64,000 nucleotides of DNA from assembly GCA_947053345.1 (NCBI GenBank), contig CAMRSM010000018.1, positions 19,974 to 83,973 on the forward strand. Reading direction: 5' to 3'. The number at the start of each line of letters is the position of its first letter. Position 1 is the first letter of the stretch. The notes below the pieces were generated by a model, which saw only the letters and a program-made list of their open reading frames with translations, ran no database searches and was not told where the DNA came from. The position numbers were made by a program, and so were the translations under genes. Positions 40,964 to 50,772 of the stretch are shown here, piece by piece. Origin of the DNA: an uncultured Lachnospiraceae bacterium (GTDB taxonomy: Bacteria; Bacillota; Clostridia; Lachnospirales; Lachnospiraceae).

Positions 40964-42886
40964 ATGGCGTATAACTTGATTTACGAGAATTATGATGTCG
41001 TTGTGGTAGGGGCAGGGCATGCGGGGTGTGAAGCGGCATTAGCCTGTGCAAGGCTTGGTCTGGAAACGATTATGTTTACTGTCAGTATGGATAGCATTGC
41101 GATGATGCCATGCAATCCAAATATCGGGGGAACTTCCAAAGGTCATCTGGTTCGTGAAATTGATGCACTGGGCGGAGAAATGGGAAAGAATATTGATAAA
41201 ACTTACATTCAATCCAAAATGCTAAATGTTTCAAAAGGACCTGCAGTACATTCGTTGCGCGCACAGGCAGATAAACAAGATTATACCAATGCAATGCGTG
41301 CGGTTGTGGAAAATACGGAACATCTTACATTGAAGCAGGCAGAAGTGACGGAAATTCTGACAGATGAGAATAAGATTACCGGGGTGAAGATTTATTCGGG
41401 CGGTATTTATCCGTGCCGCGCCGTGATTCTTTGTACCGGTGTATATTTGAAAGCCAGATGTATTTGCGGTGAAATGAGCACTTATACCGGACCAAATGGT
41501 TTACCTGCGGCAAATCATTTGACGGATTCTTTGATTAGACATGGAATTGAAATGTACCGCTTCAAAACGGGAACGCCGGCACGGATTGACAAGAGATCCA
41601 TAGATTTTTCAAAAATGGAAGAACAGTTTGGAGATAAAAAGGTAGTTCCTTTCTCATTTACAAATACCGCAGAAGATATTACAAAGGATCAGGTTTCATG
41701 TTGGTTGACATATACAAATGAAGAAACCCATGAGATCATCCGGGAAAATATATCACGTTCCCCTCTTTTTTCCGGGAATATCCAGGGAACCGGACCAAGA
41801 TACTGTCCGTCCATAGAAGATAAAGTAGTTAAATTTGCTGATAAGGAAAGACATCAGGTTTTCATAGAGCCAGAAGGTAATTATACGAATGAAATGTACA
41901 TTGCCGGAATGTCAAGCAGCCTGCCAGAAGATGTACAAATAAGAATGTACCGTTCTGTTCCGGGCTTGGAAAATGCAAAGATTGTACGAAATGCTTATGC
42001 AATTGAATATGATTGTATTAATCCAATGCAGTTAAAGCCAACGTTGGAATTTAAGGTAATTGAAGGGTTATTTGCGGGAGGCCAGTTTAATGGAAGTTCC
42101 GGATATGAGGAGGCTGCCGCACAGGGGTTAATTGCCGGGATTAACGCTGCCATGAAACTGTTGGGCAAAAAACCAGTTGTACTTGACCGATCACAGGCAT
42201 ATATCGGTGTTTTGATTGATGATCTTGTCACGAAAGAAACACATGAACCTTACCGAATGATGACTTCCCGCGCAGAATACCGTTTATTACTCCGTCAGGA
42301 TAACGCGGATCTCAGATTGACCCGAATTGGGTATCAGGTCGGTTTGATCCATGAGGAGAGATATCAAAAGTTTTTAGAAAAAGAGCTTCTGATAAAAGAA
42401 GAAGAAGAGCGGCTGTTGCACACGGTAGTAGGAGCAACTAAAGAAATGCAGTCATTTTTAAAACAGATTGGAAGCTCTGCGTTGAATAGTGGAATTACTC
42501 TTAGCGACCTGCTAAAACGTCCGGAAATTACCTATGATATGTTGGCACCTTTTGACACGGGGAGAAAAGCTCTTCCGGAGGATGTTATTTTTGAGGCAGA
42601 AATCAATATTAAGTATGAAGGTTATATCAAACGTCAGCTCCGTCAGGTAGAACAGTTTAAAAAGATGGAGGAAAAAAAGATACCGGATGAAATTGATTAT
42701 GAAGCTGTACCGTCACTCCGCATAGAAGCCAGGCAGAAACTTAAAAAGATTCGTCCGGAAAATCTCGGCCAAGCATCAAGAATATCCGGAGTATCTCCGG
42801 CAGATATTTCCGTTCTTCTTGTTTATTTAGAGCATTATAAAAGGAGTATGCAGTGTAATACTAATGTCGATTCGTCATTTGTTTAA
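40964..42886 (+). CDS. mnmG: tRNA uridine-5-carboxymethylaminomethyl modification enzyme MnmG
   Basis: [65 protein letters not shown]. Confidence 0.98.
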   Translation: MAYNLIYENYDVVVVGAGHAGCEAALACARLGLETIMFTVSMDSIAMMPCNPNIGGTSKGHLVREIDALGGEMGKNIDKTYIQSKMLNVSKGPAVHSLRAQADKQDYTNAMRAVVENTEHLTLKQAEVTEILTDENKITGVKIYSGGIYPCRAVILCTGVYLKARCICGEMSTYTGPNGLPAANHLTDSLIRHGIEMYRFKTGTPARIDKRSIDFSKMEEQFGDKKVVPFSFTNTAEDITKDQVSCWLTYTNEETHEIIRENISRSPLFSGNIQGTGPRYCPSIEDKVVKFADKERHQVFIEPEGNYTNEMYIAGMSSSLPEDVQIRMYRSVPGLENAKIVRNAYAIEYDCINPMQLKPTLEFKVIEGLFAGGQFNGSSGYEEAAAQGLIAGINAAMKLLGKKPVVLDRSQAYIGVLIDDLVTKETHEPYRMMTSRAEYRLLLRQDNADLRLTRIGYQVGLIHEERYQKFLEKELLIKEEEERLLHTVVGATKEMQSFLKQIGSSALNSGITLSDLLKRPEITYDMLAPFDTGRKALPEDVIFEAEINIKYEGYIKRQLRQVEQFKKMEEKKIPDEIDYEAVPSLRIEARQKLKKIRPENLGQASRISGVSPADISVLLVYLEHYKRSMQCNTNVDSSFV

Positions 42887-42901
42887 CAGAATAGAGGTAA
42901 C

Positions 42902-43651
42902 ATGAGAGATAACAGTAAATTTAAAAGAGGATTGGAACAACTGGAAATTGCATTGAACGAAGACCAGTTAAAACAGTTTGAAGATTATTATGATCTATTG
43001 ATTGAATGGAATAAAGTTATGAACCTGACCGCAATAACGGACTACGATGATGTGGTTACAAAACATTTTTTGGACAGTTTATCCATTGTAAAACTGGAAA
43101 ATGTTTCACGTGAAACATCCAAAAACATGCGAAGGAATATAAAACTTCTTGACCTCGGAACAGGTGCAGGTTTTCCCGGAATCCCATTAAAAATTGCATT
43201 TCCTTCTCTGGATGTAGTTTTAATGGATTCGTTAAACAAAAGGATCAATTTTTTAAATGAAGTGATACGTCAACTTTCTTTAAAAGATATATCAGCTATT
43301 CATGGAAGGGCGGAAGAATACGGACGCAAGGAAGAGTTTCGGGAACAGTATGATTGTTGTGTTTCACGGGCAGTCGCAAGATTAGTTTCCTTGTGTGAAT
43401 ACTGTCTTCCTTTTGTCAGGAAAAACGGCTTTTTTATTCCTTACAAGTCGATAAAGTCAGAGGAAGAATTGCAGGAAGCAGAATATGCTATTGGGCAGCT
43501 GGGGGGAAAGTATATACGGCAGGTTTCTTTTATACTTCCGGAAAGCGATGCAGGCAGGGCTTTGTTTTTGATAAAAAAGAATGCAGAAACACCAAAAAAA
43601 TATCCCCGTGCCGGCGGGAAGCCTGCAAGTAGTCCACTGCTTACAAAGTAA
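42902..43651 (+). CDS. rsmG: 16S rRNA (guanine527-N7)-methyltransferase RsmG
   Basis: WNKVMNLTAITDYDDVVTKHFLDSL...LLDLGTGAGFPGIPLKIAFP. Confidence 0.97.
   Translation: MRDNSKFKRGLEQLEIALNEDQLKQFEDYYDLLIEWNKVMNLTAITDYDDVVTKHFLDSLSIVKLENVSRETSKNMRRNIKLLDLGTGAGFPGIPLKIAFPSLDVVLMDSLNKRINFLNEVIRQLSLKDISAIHGRAEEYGRKEEFREQYDCCVSRAVARLVSLCEYCLPFVRKNGFFIPYKSIKSEEELQEAEYAIGQLGGKYIRQVSFILPESDAGRALFLIKKNAETPKKYPRAGGKPASSPLLTK
43102..43117. promoter_or_regulatory. parS site inside rsmG
   Basis: Exact TGTTTCACGTGAAACA, encoding part of NVSRETS. Confidence 0.97.
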
Positions 43652-43759
43652 GTAAAGAAATTCGGAATTAAAATAAAAAATATTGATAAATGAGTGGAAC
43701 AACATGGAGAAAGGTGTTATAATAAACCTTGAAAATACAGCAGGGAATGATGGTGAAAT

Positions 43760-44611
43760 ATGGGGAGAATTATTGCAATAGCAAACCAAAAAGGCGGTGT
43801 CGGTAAGACAACAACAGCGATCAATTTATCCGCTTGTCTTGCGGAGAAGGGAATGAAAGTTCTTGTTATTGATATTGACCCGCAGGGAAATACAACAAGT
43901 GGTCTTGGAATTAACAAAGATGGATTGGAGAATACGATCTATCAGATGCTGATTGATGAATGTTCCATTGAGAAGTGTATGTGTAAAAGCGTAGTTAATA
44001 ACTTGTTCGTACTTCCCTCGGATGTCAATCTGGCAGGTGCGGAAATCGAATTGATCGGTATAGATAACAAAGAATACATATTAAGTGAGAAAGTGGAACC
44101 GATCAAAGAGTTTTTTGACTACATTTTGATTGACTGTCCTCCTTCTCTCAATACATTAACAGTAAATGCAATGACGACTGCGGATTCAGTTTTGGTACCG
44201 ATCCAATGTGAATATTATGCATTGGAAGGGTTATCTCAGTTGATCCATACTATCAATTTGGTCAAGCAGCGCTTAAATAACCGTCTGGAGATTGAAGGCG
44301 TTGTATTTACGATGTATGATGCAAGGACAAATTTATCCCTGCAGGTTGTGGAAAATGTAAGAAGTAATCTGGAACAAAATATTTACAATGCGATAATACC
44401 GAGAAATGTGCGTTTGGCAGAAGCACCAAGCCACGGTCTGCCAATCAGTATGTATGACACAAAGTCAGCAGGCGCGGATGCATATAGGGAATTGGCAGAA
44501 GAAATACTAAAACAAGATGGACGTGGGGAACAGGAGTTACCGGAATTGCCGAAAACAAATAAAGAAGAGAAAAAGAAGAATGAAAAGAAAAAGTTGTTCC
44601 GCCGAAAATAA
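43760..44611 (+). CDS. parA: Chromosome partitioning protein ParA/Soj
   Basis: MGRIIAIANQKGGVGKTTTAINLSACLAEKGMKVLVIDIDPQGNTTSGLG. Confidence 0.97.
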   Translation: MGRIIAIANQKGGVGKTTTAINLSACLAEKGMKVLVIDIDPQGNTTSGLGINKDGLENTIYQMLIDECSIEKCMCKSVVNNLFVLPSDVNLAGAEIELIGIDNKEYILSEKVEPIKEFFDYILIDCPPSLNTLTVNAMTTADSVLVPIQCEYYALEGLSQLIHTINLVKQRLNNRLEIEGVVFTMYDARTNLSLQVVENVRSNLEQNIYNAIIPRNVRLAEAPSHGLPISMYDTKSAGADAYRELAEEILKQDGRGEQELPELPKTNKEEKKKNEKKKLFRRK

Positions 44612-44686
44612 GATGCAATTAAAATAAGAAAATGAGCAGAAAGCAAAACACATAAAATCAATGCATTGATAGAAACGAGGAAAATA

Positions 44687-45577
44687 ATGGCAGTAAAACA
44701 TGGATTGGGAAAGGGATTGGATTCGCTTATCACTTCAAAGCTTGAAGAAAATCCGGCAAAGGGAAGTGTATCCGAAGATGTTTCACGTGAAACATCAATA
44801 AAAATCACACAGTTGGAACCAAATAAAAGCCAGCCAAGGAGACACTTTAACGAAGATTCCTTGCAGGAACTGGCGGATTCAATTAAGCAGCATGGTGTGA
44901 TTGAGCCGTTGATTGTACAGAAAAGAGGAAAGACATATGAGATTGTTGCAGGAGAGCGCAGATGGAGGGCAGCAAGGCTTGCAGGGCTTAAGGATGTTCC
45001 GGTTATAGTAAAAGAATATTCTGATCAGGAAGTTTTTGAAATTGCCCTGATTGAGAATATTCAGCGGGAAAATCTGAATCCAATTGAGGAAGCATTTGCT
45101 TACAAGAAACTGATTGAGGAATTTGGACTGAAACAGGACGATGTGGCAAACCGTGTAGGAAAAAGCCGTGTTGCCGTGACAAATTCTATGCGGCTTTTAA
45201 AACTGGACGAACGCGTGCAGCAGATGCTGGTAGATGACATGATCACAAGCGGCCATGCAAGGGCATTGTTGTCTTTGTCCGATATGGAGCTGCAATATCA
45301 GACTGCCATGAAGATTTTTGATGAGAAATTAAGTGTGCGCGAGGTTGAACGACTGATCAAAAAACTGACGGAAAAAGAACCGGAAAAGCCGGAAAAAAAG
45401 CCACAAGAGCATGAAGCTGTCTATCGTGACTTGGAAGAAAAGCTGAAGACTATCATTGGCAGTAAGGTTACAATTAACCGGAAAGCAAAAGACAAGGGAA
45501 AGATTGAGATTGAATATTATTCTTCTGATGAATTGGAGCGTATCATTGACTTAATGAACCAAATACAAAACAAATAG
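44687..45577 (+). CDS. parB: Chromosome partitioning protein ParB/Spo0J
   Basis: MAVKHGLGKGLDSLI...VAGERRWRAARLAGLKDVPVIVKEYSDQEVFEIALIENIQRENLNPIEEA. Confidence 0.97.
   Translation: MAVKHGLGKGLDSLITSKLEENPAKGSVSEDVSRETSIKITQLEPNKSQPRRHFNEDSLQELADSIKQHGVIEPLIVQKRGKTYEIVAGERRWRAARLAGLKDVPVIVKEYSDQEVFEIALIENIQRENLNPIEEAFAYKKLIEEFGLKQDDVANRVGKSRVAVTNSMRLLKLDERVQQMLVDDMITSGHARALLSLSDMELQYQTAMKIFDEKLSVREVERLIKKLTEKEPEKPEKKPQEHEAVYRDLEEKLKTIIGSKVTINRKAKDKGKIEIEYYSSDELERIIDLMNQIQNK
44779..44794. promoter_or_regulatory. parS site inside parB
   Basis: Exact TGTTTCACGTGAAACA, encoding part of DVSRETS. Confidence 0.97.
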
Positions 45578-45674
45578 GGAAACCAAGAAAGAAAACTTGT
45601 TGTATTCAAGCTTACAGGTAATGCCAGGTATGTATTTTATTTACATTAAGGCACTGCAGAAAAGGGGAGTTTAT

Positions 45675-46190
45675 ATGGATATATTTCAGAAAGCAGGGAT
45701 TGATGCAGGGTATGTGATTTTGGGGTTGTTAGCGGTTGATCTCATATTGATTATTTTGTTTTTGGCTTTGTTTGTCCAACATTCGAAGATGAAAAAGAGA
45801 TATCAGACATTTCTTCAGGGCGAAAGTGGGAGTAGTCTTGAGAAGAGCATTTTGAAAAAGTTTGCGGAGATTGACCGGCTCACAGAAGAAAATGTGAAAT
45901 TGATGGCGGATGTCAAGCAAAATTACAATGATATCCAGACTGCATTTCAGAAGGTTGGTTTAGTGAAATATGATGCTTTTAAAGAAATGGGAGGAAGGCT
46001 CAGTTTTTCCCTCTGTCTATTAGATAATAATAACAACGGGTTCTTGATTACATCTATGCATACGAGAGAGGGCTGTTACACATATTCGAAGGAAATCATC
46101 AAGGGTGAATCCTATGTAGTATTGGCCGAGGAAGAAAAGCATGCACTTGAGCAGGCAAAGGCGAGGGCAGGAACTGAGGAGTTGGAGTAA
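45675..46190 (+). CDS. DUF4446 family protein
   Basis: TM segment, coiled coil, VGLVKYDAFKEMGGRLSFSLCLLDNNNNGFLITSMHTREGCYTYSKEI. Confidence 0.85.
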   Translation: MDIFQKAGIDAGYVILGLLAVDLILIILFLALFVQHSKMKKRYQTFLQGESGSSLEKSILKKFAEIDRLTEENVKLMADVKQNYNDIQTAFQKVGLVKYDAFKEMGGRLSFSLCLLDNNNNGFLITSMHTREGCYTYSKEIIKGESYVVLAEEEKHALEQAKARAGTEELE

Positions 46191-46248
46191 AATAGTAAAA
46201 GGAAAACTGTTTTAAAGTTATTTCCTTTCATAGAATGGGGATTATGAA

Positions 46249-47118
46249 ATGCATAGTTTTTTGAAAGCAATCGGGTATGGAAGTCTAAAAAATCATAAAG
46301 AAGAACAGGCATTGATCCAAACAGCAATTCGGGATGCGCAAGAAAAAAGTATTTTTGCAGACGGGAAAATGCGGATGGCAGAACTTTCTTATGAAGTTGC
46401 GCCGGGGATCGGCATTGTCGTGCGCGGTGAATACGATGCAGAGAATCAGTTTCATATGGAACATTATTTCCCGTATCTAAAAGGAACCACTGTCAGCGCG
46501 CAAGAAGAAATTTTTATCAGCAAGCGGGTCGATACCGATGCCTACACAGGAATGTGCGATGACTTCCGGCTGGGAGTTTCCCTTATCTTCTATTTACAGA
46601 ATGCAGTAGACTACATGAAAGTGGGCAGACGAGGTGAGGGGATGGTTCATCCGGTCGTTGCTACAGGTTTGGCACGCGAAGGGAAAATATTACTCCCGGT
46701 AAAGCAGGACATTCGTGCAGAAAAGATCAACGCGGATCTGACACAGCGATCGAAATTGATCGCGGAAGCAAAAAAGGGGAACCAAGAAGCAATAGAGAGC
46801 CTAACACTTGATGATATTGATTTGTATTCTATGGTTTCGAAAAGGATACAAAAAGAAGACATTTATTCCATCGTGAATACATCTTTTATTCCTTACGGTT
46901 CCGAGTCAGATAATTATACCGTACTTGGGATGATTGAGAATGTCCGGATGGAGGAAAACAGCCAGACTGGGGAAGAGATCTGCATTTTGCAGCTCTGCTG
47001 CAATCTGATGCAATTCGAGGTTTGTATCAATCGGAAGGATTTGTTAGGCGAGCCGCTTGTCGGCCGGCGGTTCCGCGGGATTGTATGGATGCAGGGGCAT
47101 GTAGATTTTAATGCGTAG
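46249..47118 (+). CDS. DUF3881-like protein
   Basis: MHSFLKAIGYGSLKNHKEEQALIQTAIRDA...PYLKGTTVSAQEEIFISKRVDTDAYTGMCDDFRLGVSLIFYLQN. Confidence 0.75.
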   Translation: MHSFLKAIGYGSLKNHKEEQALIQTAIRDAQEKSIFADGKMRMAELSYEVAPGIGIVVRGEYDAENQFHMEHYFPYLKGTTVSAQEEIFISKRVDTDAYTGMCDDFRLGVSLIFYLQNAVDYMKVGRRGEGMVHPVVATGLAREGKILLPVKQDIRAEKINADLTQRSKLIAEAKKGNQEAIESLTLDDIDLYSMVSKRIQKEDIYSIVNTSFIPYGSESDNYTVLGMIENVRMEENSQTGEEICILQLCCNLMQFEVCINRKDLLGEPLVGRRFRGIVWMQGHVDFNA

Positions 47119-47353
47119 AAAAAAATGAGATAGGTCAAGTTATGTGACTGCAAGTGATACTATATTTGCTGAATATTTTTTCGGCAAAGTGTTGCTTGCA
47201 GTCCATATTCGTTACACCTGCTATTTTTATAGCGGAAACGGTATCTCTATAAAAATGGAAATATCTGGATGTTTTGAGCCGCTTGAGAAAATCGCTTTAC
47301 GGATAATATTGTTTGGAAAACAGGGATTTTTCTCTTTTTTGTCATTATATGAA

Positions 47354-47389
47354 AAAAGCATTGAAAAACACAATGTTCTCAATGCTTTT
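47354..47389 (-). terminator. Terminator downstream of tRNA-Arg
   Basis: Minus strand AAAAGCATTGA...TCAATGCTTTTTTC. Confidence 0.7.
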
Positions 47390-47391
47390 AA

Positions 47392-47465
47392 CGTCCCCGA
47401 GACGACTTGAACGTCCGACCTACCGCTTAGGAGGCGGTCGCTCTATCCAACTGAGCTACGAGGAC
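47392..47465 (-). tRNA. tRNA-Arg(CCT)
   Basis: GTCCTCGTAGCTCAGTTGGATAGAGCGACCGCCTCCTAAGCGGTAGGTCGGACGTTCAAGTCGTCTCGGGGACG. Confidence 0.95.
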
Positions 47466-47568
47466 TTACGATGTAACGTATATATTATAGTGAAAAAGCG
47501 CTATAAAGTCAAGTGGAAATTTCGTAAGTTACTAAAATTTTTAAAAATATTTAATTGTGGTAAAAACA

Positions 47569-48789
47569 TTACTCTGCATCGCGCTTCGTCAAATCAAAAA
47601 CTTTAAAAGAATCAACATTCTCCGCATATAGAAATTCGTCTATCATCCCGACACTGTGATAATAGCTGTCATCCAGACGGATTTCCGGAAGGCTCTCTTC
47701 CACCCGCAGGTCAAGCGGAACCAAGATAGTTGCGATGTTTCCGGAGTAGCGGATAAGCGGGAGATAAAGTGTGCTGCCATCCGTCAACGGATAGCCCGCT
47801 GAGACGGAGTCATCATTCGTGTAAGCAATGGACTTTTCTGCCGCCGTCTCACAGTCAATATAGGCCAATCGGCCGCTCTGCACAGAGGTGAGGACATAAC
47901 CATTCCAGCCAATCAGAAAATCGGGCTGTGAAAGACGTGTTGTAAGCAGGTTTTCTTCCCCTGTTATGAGGTTGATACTGATAAAACGGTGTTTCCCATC
48001 CAAACCCGTTATTACATAGGAGAGATAATTCCCATCGCAAGTCATACAATGAATAGTTTCCCCAGGGATTCCCTCATAAAAAGCCGTAATGCTCCCACCG
48101 TCCATATCCGTGCGCATAATATCTGTAGTTGCCTTCCCGTTGTCAGTATAATAAGTGTTGGTATAATATATTTGATTTTTTGCAGCAGTAAAATTGTCCT
48201 GAAAATGCTTTTTGGGATTGGAGGACAAAATACAACAGTCCACATCGGCATCTGTATCATGTAATTCCATTTTAATCAGCATGGAAGGTGTCATTGACAT
48301 TCCGTTCAAATAATCATAATGCGCATAAATAATATTTTCAAGCTGAAACGCCCCGCAAAAATACCATAAATCCGGGTCAGAAAGGTCAATTTCCCCCGAG
48401 GCTACGGATTGGGAAAGGGAAAACTTATAAGATTGCCCTTCGCTGTTGGTCACGGTCACGGTATCGTCATAGTGAAATTCTACAATGTAATCGTTTGTGA
48501 CGACAACCGGGAAGGAGTTGGCATAATTCAAGTACATACATGAAAGATTTGGTTCAGGTATCGGGGTCGGTGACGGAGTTGGTTCCGATGTGGGTGTTTC
48601 ATCCATAACTTCCGCGTTTGAAGGTTCCGGCGCATCCGTTGGGTATTGTGTGGGAACAGGGGCAGAGCTAGGGGTGATCACGGGAGTTAATACCGGGGCA
48701 TCGGGCTCGATCGGATGTTGGCCGGAACATGATGTGAGCAATGTACCCACAATGCAAAGGCAGACCATTTCAAATTTTATTTTTTTCAT
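47569..48789 (-). CDS. Lipoprotein with P/T-rich linker and C-terminal beta-propeller/DUF5050-like region
   Basis: Lipobox LLTSCSG; PTSEPTPSPTPIPEP linker; MRTDMDGGSITAFYEG. Confidence 0.7.
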   Translation of the reverse strand: MKKIKFEMVCLCIVGTLLTSCSGQHPIEPDAPVLTPVITPSSAPVPTQYPTDAPEPSNAEVMDETPTSEPTPSPTPIPEPNLSCMYLNYANSFPVVVTNDYIVEFHYDDTVTVTNSEGQSYKFSLSQSVASGEIDLSDPDLWYFCGAFQLENIIYAHYDYLNGMSMTPSMLIKMELHDTDADVDCCILSSNPKKHFQDNFTAAKNQIYYTNTYYTDNGKATTDIMRTDMDGGSITAFYEGIPGETIHCMTCDGNYLSYVITGLDGKHRFISINLITGEENLLTTRLSQPDFLIGWNGYVLTSVQSGRLAYIDCETAAEKSIAYTNDDSVSAGYPLTDGSTLYLPLIRYSGNIATILVPLDLRVEESLPEIRLDDSYYHSVGMIDEFLYAENVDSFKVFDLTKRDAE

Positions 48790-48949
48790 CTATATCCACA
48801 GCTTTCTGTTGTTAAAAATTATGATAGAACTCGTTGAATATACTATCATAAAAGAGTATCGGAAACAAGGGCAAGTAGATTTTTTGTCAAAACTGTTGAT
48901 TATTAAAGAAAAGCATTTTCTTTTTTTAGATATTATGGTATAATGTCGT

Positions 48950-49063
48950 CAGACTTATACCAGCGCTGATTTGCGGTCCGACCAAAGGGAGGACAGTTTC
49001 ATCGGCAAATCATGTGCATGTCCCGCAGGGAAGCATGTCCGGAGGACATGGTATAATGTCATC
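48950..49063 (+). repeat. 115-bp structured intergenic repeat, copy A
   Basis: CAGACTTATACCAGCGCTGATTTGC...GGCAAATCATGTGCATGTCCCGCAGGGAAGCATGTCCGGAGGACATGGTATAATGTCATCAG; copy B is at 25327-25441 (minus). Confidence 0.8.
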
Positions 49064-49099
49064 AGAAAACATAAAGTAATGATCAAGGAGGAAATTTAC

Positions 49100-50206
49100 T
49101 TGAAGAGCAAGAACATAATTAAAATATTCTACCGGTTGTTTTTTTTGGCATCTCTGTTTTTTTCCGTATTTGTGCTCCTGCAGCTCGGTGACGATTTTAC
49201 AGCGGTAGGGATTGCGGGAATTGTTGTATTGATTGCCGGGTATTTATTTTTTTCACATAATGAAAAGGAAAAGCAGGAGGAAAGGGAACGCGACCGCATG
49301 GAGCTTGACAGGAAGCTCGATGAATTACTCAATGCACAGCGGGCAATTTATACGATAACAAAGCGCAGCGCTGTCAAACTGGAGCAAGAATTCACGGCAG
49401 GCGGCGGGAATTTACAGATTAAAGAACTTCTGGAAAAAACTATTTCTTTGCAGGAGAGGGCTCTTTCCGAAAACAGGAAGCTTGCGGAGATACAGGTAAA
49501 TGCATTAAAGACAGTCGCAAAATATAACAAAGAAAACACAAGGCAGCTAGCCTTAAATATGAACCAGAACATAGACCGTCTTGTCCAGAAATTACAAAGT
49601 TCCACGGCAGAGCTGCAGCATGATATCCATGAGACGACGGAAGCGATTGAGGAAGCGGAGGAATTCTATCAGAGCATGTCGGCAAATATTGCGAGCGCAC
49701 TGGAGAAGCAGGAAGATATGCCGGAAACAGGCGATAAAGCAAGCGTTAATGATGGTGCGGAGATAGCAGCTGAGCCGGAAACGGACATGGAAACGGAAAA
49801 AGCCGGTGAACCGGAGCAGTACATAGAAATGGACGCGACCGATGAACCAATACAGGAATCTGTCCCGGAATCTGGGCAAGAGATTGCTGCTGAACCGGAA
49901 ACAGTGCAGGAAGCTACAAAGCCGCAGCCGAAGAAAGAAGAACTACCGCTGCCGGTGATGGATGACCCTAACAAGAAAATGACTCCGGATGAGATTGCGG
50001 CTCTGTTTGCGTCGATGGGTGCGGCAAATCAGCCGGCATCAGAACCTGTACCAGACCCGATATCTGCCTCGGCACCGGATTCAATCGTGATTCCAGACCC
50101 GGATCCAATCCAGACACCGTCACTTCCTGAAATGGATGATCCGAACAAAAAGATGGATCCGGATGATATTGCAGCATTGATCGCCGCGCTGAATCCGCAA
50201 GAATAA
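49100..50206 (+). CDS. Membrane-anchored coiled-coil protein with repeated MDDPNKKMxPDxIAALxA motif
   Basis: Two TM segments, coiled coil, acidic P/E linker; TTG start after AAGGAGGAAATTTAC. Confidence 0.65.
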   Translation: MKSKNIIKIFYRLFFLASLFFSVFVLLQLGDDFTAVGIAGIVVLIAGYLFFSHNEKEKQEERERDRMELDRKLDELLNAQRAIYTITKRSAVKLEQEFTAGGGNLQIKELLEKTISLQERALSENRKLAEIQVNALKTVAKYNKENTRQLALNMNQNIDRLVQKLQSSTAELQHDIHETTEAIEEAEEFYQSMSANIASALEKQEDMPETGDKASVNDGAEIAAEPETDMETEKAGEPEQYIEMDATDEPIQESVPESGQEIAAEPETVQEATKPQPKKEELPLPVMDDPNKKMTPDEIAALFASMGAANQPASEPVPDPISASAPDSIVIPDPDPIQTPSLPEMDDPNKKMDPDDIAALIAALNPQE

Positions 50207-50241
50207 AGTGTTTGCTATTTGTTAGGACGATAATAAATGCG

Positions 50242-50272
50242 GGGCGTGGCGGTTGCCACGCCCTATATTTTT
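50242..50272 (+). terminator. Rho-independent terminator
   Basis: GGGCGTGGC-GGTT-GCCACGCCC-TATATTTTTT. Confidence 0.8.
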
Positions 50273-50305
50273 TGGGTAAATGAAAAACGGAAGTGATATA
50301 ATCAA

Positions 50306-50507
50306 ATGAGCAAACTGGAGTTTGAACTGTCCCATAGATCTATTGGCGCACCAGTGTTTGTTGAGGATAATAATAGGGAAGAAGTTGATTGGTTTTGGGA
50401 ACAACTGAAAAATAAAGTAACTGTTATAGAGCCGATTCATGATACTCCCTGGGGGGACAAGAAAATTTACAATAGCTAATCCGGACGGAAATGAGTTAGG
50501 TTTCTGT
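50306..50507 (+). pseudogene. VOC (glyoxalase-like) domain fragment, frameshifted
   Basis: MSKLEFELSHRSIGAPVFVEDNNREEVDWFWEQLKNKVTVIEPIHDTPWG, then frame change at GGGGGG to TRKFTIANPDGNELGFCKP. Confidence 0.7.
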
Positions 50508-50772
50508 AAACCGGGGAATATATATAGATAGAGCCGGGTTGGCGAGGGGAAATGGCGGGCGCGGTTGAAGTGTATCAAAGAACTCTGCAGGAAGCGAAAT
50601 AATCTATATGAAAAACAGAAGATTTGAAAGGGAAGAAACACAAGATTGAGAAATCGTCAGAGGATTAGAGTGTTAGAGCATAGCAGAAATCATGTCCTAT
50701 AATTTTGTGCCGTATGGGGTGAGGATGTAGTATAATAAATCAACAGCAAATGAAATGAAAGCGGAGGTAATG

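Noticed and set aside
48950-49063. Interpretation of the 115-bp repeat as a known riboswitch class
   Set aside because: I could not match its conserved bases to any riboswitch consensus I know, and the two copies are not both upstream of related genes.
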